From Treponema sp. (GTDB lineage: Bacteria > Spirochaetota > Spirochaetia > Treponematales > Treponemataceae), in contig JAILEY010000068.1 of the NCBI GenBank assembly GCA_024687165.1, forward strand, positions 1 to 45,229: a stretch of DNA of 45,229 nucleotides, written 5' to 3'. Each line of letters begins with the position of its first letter. Position 1 is the stretch's first letter. The translations under genes were made by a program, and so were the position numbers. The notes beneath the pieces are model-generated. The model did no database searches. It worked only from the letters and a program-made list of their open reading frames with translations, and had not been told where the DNA came from. This document shows, piece by piece, positions 1-6,133 of this stretch.

Positions 1-95
1 TAATTGAAGAACCTCAAAAAGGATATCTTGGAGTAATAGACGAAAGCGGGGAAGCTTATGTTTATGCTCCAAGTATGTTTGAAAAAGTAGAGTAG
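1..95 (+). CDS. C-terminal end of an unidentified small protein (partial)
   Basis: An open frame enters from the left edge (full codons from position 3) and stops at TAG 93-95, giving about 30 residues that end ESGEAYVYAPSMFEKVE. I do not recognise the family. The frame is protein-like, and a strong hairpin follows directly after the stop, which supports a real gene end. Only the last 30 codons are visible, so nothing can be said about function. Confidence 0.55.
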   Translation, partial: IEEPQKGYLGVIDESGEAYVYAPSMFEKVE

Positions 96-98
96 AAA

Positions 99-135
99 TA
101 TATAAGAAAGCAAGTTGAGCTTGCTTTCTTATATA
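99..135. terminator. Bidirectional hairpin terminator
   Basis: A perfect 16-bp stem (99-114 paired with 120-135) with a 5-nt loop lies between the plus-strand gene ending at 95 and the minus-strand restriction gene ending at 178. The arms are AT-rich at the base and contain AAGCAAG/CTTGCTT. It can serve both converging genes. Confidence 0.75.
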
Positions 136-177
136 AAATTAAACTTTAGAATAAACCCAAGAAACGGTTATATACAC

Positions 178-2994
178 TTAAACTTTCACCAAATTTTCAT
201 ATAATTTGAAAAGCTCGCCTACAATCTCACTTTCTGTCATATTTGCCTTGAAGCCATAAGCTTGCATAACAGCTTTGTCGTTTTCGCGGTGGGCTTTGCG
301 TAAATCAGCAGGCATTGTAATTTCATCATAAAGATCTGCAAGCGATGAATCAGGATATTTTGCACGCGCATCTAAAATTGCCTGAGCAGATTGCTCGATT
401 TTTGCTTTCTGCTCAGCAGTGGGACTGCACCACGGAAAGTTGTTGTAAACTATTGTTGTTGAATAACTGTAATCACTTTTTAAGCGTCCACAAACTGCTC
501 GCATCCAAGCCATGTGAATATTAGATGTAAGAATTCCAAAATAATATAAAGTCGCATTTGGAATAGTAAACAATTTATCTCCAGGAATAATATCATCTGT
601 CAAAAAACCAAATGGAATATATCTTCTTCGTTCTGAAGATACTTTTGCAAATGCGATGTATTGCTTTGCTGGTGGTCTATACTGTCCGAAGCGAGTTGGT
701 GTATCAGCTGATTGTCGTGTTTGTGTATTCTTGCTTGATTCACGAAAGGCTTTTACTTTCTGTACTCGTTCATAAATGCCTTTGTGGTCTTTCAATTCTT
801 TAGGTGATATATCTGGAATCCAAAGGCAATATCGCTTAATATTATTGATAAATTCTTTGCCCATCATAAACTGCTTGAAATACAATTCTGTATTCGGGTC
901 TCTTTTAATGAAATCATTCTTTTCTTCTTCTGTAAACAAATAATAGCCATCATCAGTAGCCTGGCTTCCACGCACAATGGCGGGAACATTACACAGTGGC
1001 TTTGAAACTTCTTCTATAAAGATAGTTGGAGCATCAAGTAGATAATGATTTATGTTATTCGCTAGAAATTTATTTCCAGATTCATCAAAGATTACTTTCT
1101 GTTTTTGTACAGAATTTTTATCAGAAAAGCCAACAATGACACAATGTACATGAGCTTTTAAACTTGATTCACTATCCCATTGAAAAGTTCTGTATGCAAA
1201 ATCAATAGCGATATTCTTTGTAAATACTTTTTTCCAAAGTGATGTTGCCTGTTCACCTTGTGTAATACTATTTGTTGAAACAAATGCACATTTTATTTGT
1301 GTATTCTGTATAAGATTTGTAGCTTTTACATACCAACATGAAACAAAATCAAGTTTACCTCTATCATCATTATCCCAAATCAAATCCATATCAGCTCTCT
1401 GTAAATCAGAAAGATAATTTGTTCCCACAAACGGCGGATTTCCCATGATGTAGTCGTACTCATGCTTTGTTCCATCGGTCTCTGTAGTAAATCCACTGAA
1501 AAGTCCACCTTTTGGAAGTGCATTTTCTTCAAGCGATTTAAGAGTGCTCCAGTCCATGCGGAGCGCGTTGCCTTCCACTATAAAAGCGTTTGTAGTAAGC
1601 GGCAAAAAATCTATGTTCTGGCTTATAATTTCTTCTGTTTCAGCTATCATCTGGCTTTCTGCAATCCAGAGGGCAGTCTTTGCAACTGTAACAGCAAAAT
1701 CGTTAATTTCGATGCCGTAAAACTGATTAATATGAACTTTGATAAACTCGTCAAAACCAAGAAGTTTATCTCCGCTAAACAAAATAGAAAGGACTTTATT
1801 TTCAAGACGACGAAGCGAAATATAGGTCTCCGTAAGGAAGTTACCTGAACCGCAAGCCGGATCAAGAAATTTAAGCGAACCGAGCTTTGCCTGAAAATCG
1901 TGCAGCTTTTCGGTCTTTTGCTTTGCCGTTTTGGTTGCGCAGATTGATTCAAATTCAGCGTTCAGGTCATCCATAAAAAGCGGGTCAATTACTTTATGAA
2001 TGTTCTGAATGCTCGTGTAGTGCATTCCGCCTTTGCGCCGTGTTTCTGGGTTCAATGTACTTTCAAAAACCGCGCCAAAAATTGTCGGGCTTATGTCGCT
2101 CCAGTTGAACGGCGCGCAATGGTTCACTATTACATCAACTATTTCTTGCGTGAAATTCGGAATTTCAATTTGCTCATCGCGGAACAAGCCGCCGTTCACA
2201 TATGGAAATGGCTTCAATTTAAGGTCATATTTGTCACGCTCTTTTGAATCCAATGCTTTAAACAGCTTGATAATTCCGTCACGCAAATTTTCAATTGCAA
2301 ATGATTTTATGTAATCTTCAAAAGCTGTTTTGCTGTCAAAAAGTCCTGCATCTTCTGCATAAAGGCAGAAAACAATTCTGACACAAAGAATGTTCAATGA
2401 ACGAAGGCTTTTCTCATCTGGGTCGATGTATTCTTTGATTAGCGCGTCATACAATTTACCGACAAGCTCACCGGCTTTTAAACTAAGTTCTTCTTCTCGG
2501 CGTATGTTCTCGTTTTTCAGGTCAACAAGAAACTGCAAACGGTAGAACTCTTTGGGCAAATCACAAAGCTTTACTGTTTCAAATTCTTTTTCGGGTTCAA
2601 TTCTTTCCATATCGTAGATACGGAACTCTGTGAAATTTGAAACGACAATCCAACGGCACTTTTCAGAATAAGGCAAATTGTCGTTGTAACGTTTCGCCTG
2701 TCCAAAAGGTGTCAGTTCTTCTTTATCGCTTTGTCTTTCAGCTTTATCAAGGTCAATCTTTGTACCCTTTTGCTCTATGGCAACTCTTGTATCTGAAATA
2801 TAGCCGTCTATAAACTTTGTGCCGTTTATTTTTACTCGCTTTTCAAAATCTATAACTTTCTCTGGCGATGAAACGCCGTAAACATCTCTCAAAAGCGAAG
2901 TCCAGAATTGCTGAGTGTGCTGTTTTTCATCACCTTTATCTTTCCAAAATTCCACAAATTCTTTTGCTGCCGAAATCTGTTCTGTCTGTGTCAT
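178..2994 (-). CDS. MmeI-like type IIL/IIG restriction enzyme and adenine methyltransferase
   Basis: This is a single polypeptide (938 aa, MmeI size) that should both cut DNA and methylate adenine at its own site. The N-terminal nuclease domain carries the D...ExK metal motif (Asp63, then EQK at 74-76 in VAIEQKG). A helical linker runs to about residue 320. The methyltransferase domain has SAM motif I (FLDPACGSGNF, 376-386) and catalytic motif IV (NPPF, 519-522), which marks an N6-adenine class enzyme. The target-recognition region follows (about 620-850, with the typical stretch YIAFAKVSSERRRYIPFGFL), then a C-terminal helical domain. No separate restriction, modification or specificity gene is nearby, as expected for this class, which protects its host by one-strand modification. 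The start has no Shine-Dalgarno; a TACAAT hexamer lies 7 nt upstream. Recognition sequence cannot be read from sequence alone. Confidence 0.9.
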   Translation of the reverse strand: MTQTEQISAAKEFVEFWKDKGDEKQHTQQFWTSLLRDVYGVSSPEKVIDFEKRVKINGTKFIDGYISDTRVAIEQKGTKIDLDKAERQSDKEELTPFGQAKRYNDNLPYSEKCRWIVVSNFTEFRIYDMERIEPEKEFETVKLCDLPKEFYRLQFLVDLKNENIRREEELSLKAGELVGKLYDALIKEYIDPDEKSLRSLNILCVRIVFCLYAEDAGLFDSKTAFEDYIKSFAIENLRDGIIKLFKALDSKERDKYDLKLKPFPYVNGGLFRDEQIEIPNFTQEIVDVIVNHCAPFNWSDISPTIFGAVFESTLNPETRRKGGMHYTSIQNIHKVIDPLFMDDLNAEFESICATKTAKQKTEKLHDFQAKLGSLKFLDPACGSGNFLTETYISLRRLENKVLSILFSGDKLLGFDEFIKVHINQFYGIEINDFAVTVAKTALWIAESQMIAETEEIISQNIDFLPLTTNAFIVEGNALRMDWSTLKSLEENALPKGGLFSGFTTETDGTKHEYDYIMGNPPFVGTNYLSDLQRADMDLIWDNDDRGKLDFVSCWYVKATNLIQNTQIKCAFVSTNSITQGEQATSLWKKVFTKNIAIDFAYRTFQWDSESSLKAHVHCVIVGFSDKNSVQKQKVIFDESGNKFLANNINHYLLDAPTIFIEEVSKPLCNVPAIVRGSQATDDGYYLFTEEEKNDFIKRDPNTELYFKQFMMGKEFINNIKRYCLWIPDISPKELKDHKGIYERVQKVKAFRESSKNTQTRQSADTPTRFGQYRPPAKQYIAFAKVSSERRRYIPFGFLTDDIIPGDKLFTIPNATLYYFGILTSNIHMAWMRAVCGRLKSDYSYSTTIVYNNFPWCSPTAEQKAKIEQSAQAILDARAKYPDSSLADLYDEITMPADLRKAHRENDKAVMQAYGFKANMTESEIVGELFKLYENLVKV

Positions 2995-3001
2995 ATGAAA
3001 T

Positions 3002-3030
3002 ATTGTAGCATATTTGAGTGAATCTTTACA
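3002..3030 (-). promoter_or_regulatory. Putative leaderless promoter of the MmeI-like gene
   Basis: On the minus strand, TACAAT (3002-3007) lies 7 nt before the ATG. A weak -35 candidate, TGTAAA (3025-3030), is 17 bp further upstream. No Shine-Dalgarno is present, so the transcript probably starts at or within a few bases of the ATG. Confidence 0.5.
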
Positions 3031-3060
3031 CAGTTCAATTCCACAACAAGACCCATATTA

Positions 3061-3120
3061 AACTGTTGTAAATTTTGCAACAGTTCAGTATTCAATACCA
3101 GATGTTGCAGAATTTACAAC
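3061..3120. repeat. Inverted repeats between restriction gene and tandem array
   Basis: AACTGTTG (3061-3068) pairs with CAACAGTT (3078-3085). In addition, the 17-mer at 3065-3081 is the near-perfect inverse of 3104-3120 (one mismatch). The second copy runs directly into the first unit of the 23-bp array. This block separates the promoter of the restriction gene from the array and could form a cruciform or be an operator. Confidence 0.6.
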
Positions 3121-3367
3121 AACTGAATAAGCTAGCTAATTACAACTAAATAAGCCAGCTTATTACAACTAAATAAGCTAGCTAATTACAACTGAATAAG
3201 CTAGCTAATTACAACTAAATAAGCTAGCTAATTACAACTGAATAAGCCAGCTAATCACAACTGAATAAGCCAGCTAATTACAACTAAATAAGCCAGCTAA
3301 TTACAACTGAATAAGCCAGCTAATCACAACTGAATAAGCCAGCTAATCACAACTAAATAAGCTAGGC
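3121..3367. repeat. 23-bp tandem repeat array, about 10.7 copies
   Basis: Ten full units and one partial unit of 23 bp follow one another with no spacer. The unit is AACTRAATAAGCYAGC followed by TAATYAC, varying mainly at three positions (A/G, T/C, T/C); unit 2 also has TTATTAC at its end. Unit starts are 3121, 3144, 3167, 3190, 3213, 3236, 3259, 3282, 3305, 3328 and 3351. Several units carry the palindrome GCTAGC and the others GCCAGC. The unit length is not a multiple of three and stops occur in every frame, so it is not coding. With 23 bp, each unit is close to two helical turns. It is not a CRISPR array because there are no unique spacers. Confidence 0.92.
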
Positions 3368-3446
3368 AAATTTTATAAAAAAAAATTGTATCCCTTCGCC
3401 GTAAGTTATGTTTTATTATTAAAACCAGTTCAAAGGAGAGAATTGA

Positions 3447-3586
3447 ATGGGAATGAAAAAAAATGCCCTAAGGTAGACATTGACGTATCTGCTTTAGGGC
3501 TTAAAGAACCGACACCTGTAAAGGTATCATTCTCAAGTAGCTTTCTGAATCATACTTTTTCTCAGGTGTTCTCGTCAAGCGGATGA
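3447..3586 (+). pseudogene. Small gene frameshifted in an A8 tract
   Basis: A strong Shine-Dalgarno (AAAGGAGAG, 3432-3440) precedes ATG 3447, but the frame ends after nine codons (MGMKKNALR). The run of eight A at 3456-3463 is the cause. With one more A the frame would read MGMKKKCPKVDIDVSALGLK and continue to a stop at 3584-3586, about 46 residues. The downstream reading is protein-like (VDIDVSALGLKEPTPVKVSF). An in-frame TTG at 3443 exists but is only 4 nt from the Shine-Dalgarno. A GCCCTAA...TTAGGGC inverted repeat spans the start of the coding region. The gene is either broken or switched by slippage in the A tract. I do not recognise the family. Confidence 0.5.
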
Positions 3587-3648
3587 AGCCAGTTCAAAAC
3601 AGGTTTCTAAATCATGCTTATTCCAAAATATAAAGAGGACAAAATATT

Positions 3649-3932
3649 ATGAGTAATACAACAGTAATTAATTATGAAGATTCAGACGGAAAGGGAACTG
3701 TAACTCTTGTTGCAAATCCATTTGAAAACGGTGCAAAATTCTACGCAAAGTTTGACCGCACAACCGTAAATATTGACCATCTTATTGCACGAATCCAGAA
3801 GAAAGAAGTTGGTACAAATGCAATAACGAAACGCCATACTGCATAGTATTAAAAACAAACAGTTCCGGTACCGCAACTAAAAAGTCATATTCCGTATCTT
3901 CAAGTCAGGTGGTTAAAGTTAAAACTGCATAA
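3649..3932 (+). pseudogene. Decayed HU-like small DNA-binding protein gene
   Basis: ATG 3649 follows a plausible Shine-Dalgarno (AAGAGGA, 3632-3638) and reads 65 codons to TAG 3844-3846. The first part (NYEDSDGKGTVTLVANPF ... LIARIQKKEVGTNAITK) resembles the start of HU-fold proteins found in several copies in anaerobes; this is recall, not a search. From about 3822 a second frame reads protein-like sequence (KTNSSGTATKKSYSVSSSQV) to TAA 3930-3932. The simplest reading is that a longer gene lost its middle and the two ends now lie in different frames. The frameshift and the second frame are visible directly; the family is a guess. Confidence 0.5.
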
Positions 3933-3934
3933 GT

Positions 3935-3974
3935 AAAAAAAAGGAGGTGTCTGATATTCTCAGGCATCTCCTTT
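3935..3974 (-). terminator. Terminator of the small membrane protein gene
   Basis: Arms 3940-3954 and 3960-3974 (AAGGAGGTGTCTGA against TCAGGCATCTCCTT, with two G-U pairs) enclose a 5-nt loop. On the minus strand the stem is followed by eight T. It lies 25 nt after the stop at 3999 and could also stop plus-strand readthrough. Confidence 0.75.
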
Positions 3975-3998
3975 CTAATCAACAGGTCAAATTATCAA

Positions 3999-4220
3999 TC
4001 AGATATTTAAGATTCTGCAGATTCTTTTTTGTGTAAGCATGCACAAAAGGTCCAGTACCCAGATAATCCATCCGCCGAAAATACGAATGATTCCTGCAAT
4101 AAGTTTTCCTTCTGAAAATCTTGTAAGAACTCCAAGAAGCCATGCTGTAAACGGAATAATTGCCAGAATCAAACTGACTAAATAATCCATTCCAAAATAA
4201 TCTTTTCCTTTTCTTGCCAT
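3999..4220 (-). CDS. Small membrane protein with two hydrophobic segments
   Basis: The protein has 73 residues when read from the ATG at 4220, which has AAGGAG 6-7 nt upstream; an upstream in-frame start at 4244 has no comparable site. The start is basic (MARKGKDYFGMDYLVSL). Two membrane-spanning stretches follow, LILAIIPFTAWLLGVL and GIIRIFGGWIIWVLDLL, joined by a short loop. The tail is basic and short (QKRICRILNI). It is monocistronic with its own terminator. I do not recognise a characterised family, and no catalytic motif is visible; a small structural or regulatory membrane peptide is all that can be inferred. Confidence 0.7.
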   Translation of the reverse strand: MARKGKDYFGMDYLVSLILAIIPFTAWLLGVLTRFSEGKLIAGIIRIFGGWIIWVLDLLCMLTQKRICRILNI

Positions 4221-4254
4221 ATTTTTCTCCTTTTTATAGCTCAACTAAATAGTT

Positions 4255-4288
4255 AATAAAACTGGCTCCAAGTCGTGCCAATTTTATT
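4255..4288. mobile_element. 34-bp remnant of the MITE-like element (copy C)
   Basis: AATAAAACTGGC (4255-4266) and GCCAATTTTATT (4277-4288) form a terminal inverted repeat with one G-T mismatch around a 10-nt centre. The left part matches the start of copy A at 15351, and only the ends of the element remain. It lies 39 bp after the hisF stop, where its hairpin could act as a transcription terminator. Confidence 0.6.
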
Positions 4289-4327
4289 TTATCTTTAATA
4301 ATTCAAAATTCAGCGTATAATAAAGAA

Positions 4328-5092
4328 CTACATTCTTACAGGAACAGACAATTGATCAAGTTCCTTTTTTATTGAGCCGACTGTATAATCTCCGGAGTGA
4401 ACCATGCTTGCAATAAGTGCCGCATCAGCTTTTCCTTCTTTAAGTACGTCTGCAAGATGCTGTACTGTTCCACCGCCACCAGAAGCAATAACAGGAACAT
4501 CAACTGCTTCACTGATCATTCGTGTAAGGTTCAATTCATATCCGTTTCTTGTTCCGTCTGCATCAATAGAATTAAGAACGATTTCTCCGGCTCCAAGTTC
4601 AACAGCTTTAAGCGCCCATTCACGTGCATCAAGTTCTGTTGCAACTCGTCCGCCGTTTATAAACACACGGTAACCGCTCGGCATTTTTTCATCACGCGCT
4701 GCATCCATTCCAAGGACGATACACTGATTTCCAAAAACTCTTGCACCCTGCTTAATCAGATCAGGATTTTTTACAGCCTGTGAATTCAAACTGATTTTTT
4801 CTGCTCCGGCAAGAATTGTTGAGCGGATGTCTTCAAGTGTTCCAATTCCACCGCCAACGCAGAACGGAATAAAAACCTGTGAAGCAACTCTCGCAATCAA
4901 ATCAAGAATCGGGCCGCGTCCACGTGCACTTGCCATGATATCATAAAAAACAAGTTCATCAACACCCTGTCTGTAATACTCTGCAGCCATTTCAACAGGA
5001 TCACCTATATCAATATTATTTTGAAATTTTACACCTTTTGTTGTTCGTCCATCTTTTACATCAAGGCAGACAATAATTCTTTTTTTTAACAT
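4328..5092 (-). CDS. hisF: Imidazole glycerol phosphate synthase, cyclase subunit
   Basis: HisF uses ammonia from HisH to convert PRFAR into imidazole glycerol phosphate and AICAR in histidine biosynthesis. The 254-residue protein is a full-length (beta/alpha)8 barrel. The two catalytic aspartates are Asp11 (RIIVCLDVKDG) and Asp130 (VLGMDAAR). Phosphate-binding loops are VGGGIGTLED and ASGGGGTVQH. It starts 8 nt after the hisH stop, so the two subunits are probably made from one transcript. No other histidine gene is in the window. A MITE remnant downstream may terminate the transcript. Confidence 0.96.
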   Translation of the reverse strand: MLKKRIIVCLDVKDGRTTKGVKFQNNIDIGDPVEMAAEYYRQGVDELVFYDIMASARGRGPILDLIARVASQVFIPFCVGGGIGTLEDIRSTILAGAEKISLNSQAVKNPDLIKQGARVFGNQCIVLGMDAARDEKMPSGYRVFINGGRVATELDAREWALKAVELGAGEIVLNSIDADGTRNGYELNLTRMISEAVDVPVIASGGGGTVQHLADVLKEGKADAALIASMVHSGDYTVGSIKKELDQLSVPVRM

Positions 5093-5100
5093 TCTATTTC

Positions 5101-5742
5101 CTATAGTTTTACAAAGTTCTCCAGAATTTTTAATCCTGCAGCACCTGATTTTTCCGGATGGAACTGGAATACCGTAATATTATCTTTTTCAATAATAGCA
5201 GGAACCATCATTCCGTAATTTGTGTATCCTTTGATTACAGTCGGATCAGAAGGCTGAATTACATATGAATGAACGAAATAAAAATCGCTGCCTTCTTTTA
5301 CGCCTTCAAGAAGCTTTGAAGAACCGTTGCAGAACTCAACTTCATTCCATCCCATATGAGGAACCTTAGGGAAAACGCTCATGTGTTCTTCTCCACCGAT
5401 GCGCTCTTCCCACAAGTTACTAAAATGCCTGATTTTCCCCGGGATCAAACCAAGACATTCAACATCTCCTTCTTCGGAAAAGTCAAAAACAATCTGGCTT
5501 CCAAGACAAATTCCCATAAGTGGTTTTCCGCTTGCTGCAAACTCTTTAAGAAAAACATCAAAGCCTGTCTGCTTCAACTGCTCCATTGCATAAGCTGCAT
5601 CTCCAACTCCAGGAAAAATAATCTTATCAGCGTCCTTCAAATCTGCCGGATTTTTTGAGAGAACATAATCCGCACCAATCGATTTAAGAGCATGTTCTAC
5701 ACTTGTAATATTTCCAGCATTGTAATCTACTATTCCTATCAT
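5101..5742 (-). CDS. hisH: Imidazole glycerol phosphate synthase, glutaminase subunit
   Basis: HisH hydrolyses glutamine and channels the ammonia to HisF. At 213 residues it is a complete class I glutamine amidotransferase with the triad Cys79 (GICLGSQ), His195 and Glu197 (FQFHPEKSG). The oxyanion-loop region PGVGDA is present. It is the first gene of a two-gene operon with hisF. There is no Shine-Dalgarno; instead TATAAT lies 7 nt before the ATG with TTGAGC 17 bp further up, so the mRNA is probably leaderless. Confidence 0.96.
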   Translation of the reverse strand: MIGIVDYNAGNITSVEHALKSIGADYVLSKNPADLKDADKIIFPGVGDAAYAMEQLKQTGFDVFLKEFAASGKPLMGICLGSQIVFDFSEEGDVECLGLIPGKIRHFSNLWEERIGGEEHMSVFPKVPHMGWNEVEFCNGSSKLLEGVKEGSDFYFVHSYVIQPSDPTVIKGYTNYGMMVPAIIEKDNITVFQFHPEKSGAAGLKILENFVKL

Positions 5743-5749
5743 ATTTTCA

Positions 5750-5778
5750 ATTATAAATATTTATTTTCTCTTGCTCAA
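5750..5778 (-). promoter_or_regulatory. Promoter of hisHF, probably leaderless
   Basis: Minus strand: TTGAGC (5773-5778), 17 bp, TATAAT (5750-5755), 7 nt, ATG (5742). The expected transcription start falls at the start codon. The divergent gene at 5809 would use the same -35 region on the other strand. Confidence 0.7.
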
Positions 5779-5808
5779 GTTAAACTGTTTCTTTCCGATA
5801 ATCAGAAT

Positions 5809-6039
5809 ATGAGTTTTTCTAATATTGTAAATCTTTGCATTGATGTTATATGCAATTGGAAAGTAATCGTTGCCACTATTCTCATGATCATTTTTATTGA
5901 GGCAGGAAATTACGTAATTACATATAGAAAAAAGCCTAAGGTTACAAAAGTAAAAGAAACAAAAGCGGCCCCTGCTCCAGCTCCTGCTGAAAAAGAGAAA
6001 AAAGAAGAACCTGCCGCAGAAGAAGCAGCTGCTGAATAA
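5809..6039 (+). CDS. Small protein: one membrane helix and a charged Ala/Pro/Glu tail
   Basis: From ATG 5809 the product has 76 residues. After a short start there is one hydrophobic segment (VIVATILMIIFIEAGNYVI), then a basic stretch (RKKPKVTKVKETK), then a low-complexity tail of Ala-Pro repeats and Glu/Lys (APAPAPAEKEKKEEPAAEE). The frame is open further upstream, but that part would overlap hisH and its promoter. GATAAT (5797-5802) lies 6 nt before this ATG and there is no Shine-Dalgarno, which fits the leaderless pattern. The family is not recognised; a membrane-anchored scaffold or linker is possible. Divergent from hisH. Confidence 0.6.
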   Translation: MSFSNIVNLCIDVICNWKVIVATILMIIFIEAGNYVITYRKKPKVTKVKETKAAPAPAPAEKEKKEEPAAEEAAAE

Positions 6040-6070
6040 ATCTGTCTGTCTATATAAACTCTCTGTAAAA

Positions 6071-6099
6071 TTGAATTTTTTTCTGATTCTCACTATAAT
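6071..6099 (+). promoter_or_regulatory. Promoter of the aconitase-family gene
   Basis: TTGAAT (6071-6076), 17 bp, TATAAT (6094-6099). The start codon at 6134 lies about 28 nt after the expected transcription start and is preceded by AAGGAAG, so this is a conventional leadered transcript. Confidence 0.75.
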
Positions 6100-6133
6100 C
6101 TAACAAATCAACACACATTATAAGGAAGAAACT

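Noticed and set aside
1462-2314. Plus-strand frames within the restriction gene
   Set aside because: They overlap conserved methyltransferase motifs on the other strand and lack ribosome sites; they are shadow frames.
3121-3367. CRISPR array
   Set aside because: The 23-bp units are directly adjacent with no unique spacers, and no cas gene is present.
3386-3446. Extended reading of the small gene from a TTG at 3386
   Set aside because: No ribosome site precedes it, and the strong Shine-Dalgarno lies inside the frame before ATG 3447.
4328-5742. hisHF as a surface-sugar amidotransferase pair instead of histidine genes
   Set aside because: Both proteins keep the standard catalytic residues and lengths of IGP synthase, and no surface-polysaccharide genes are nearby.
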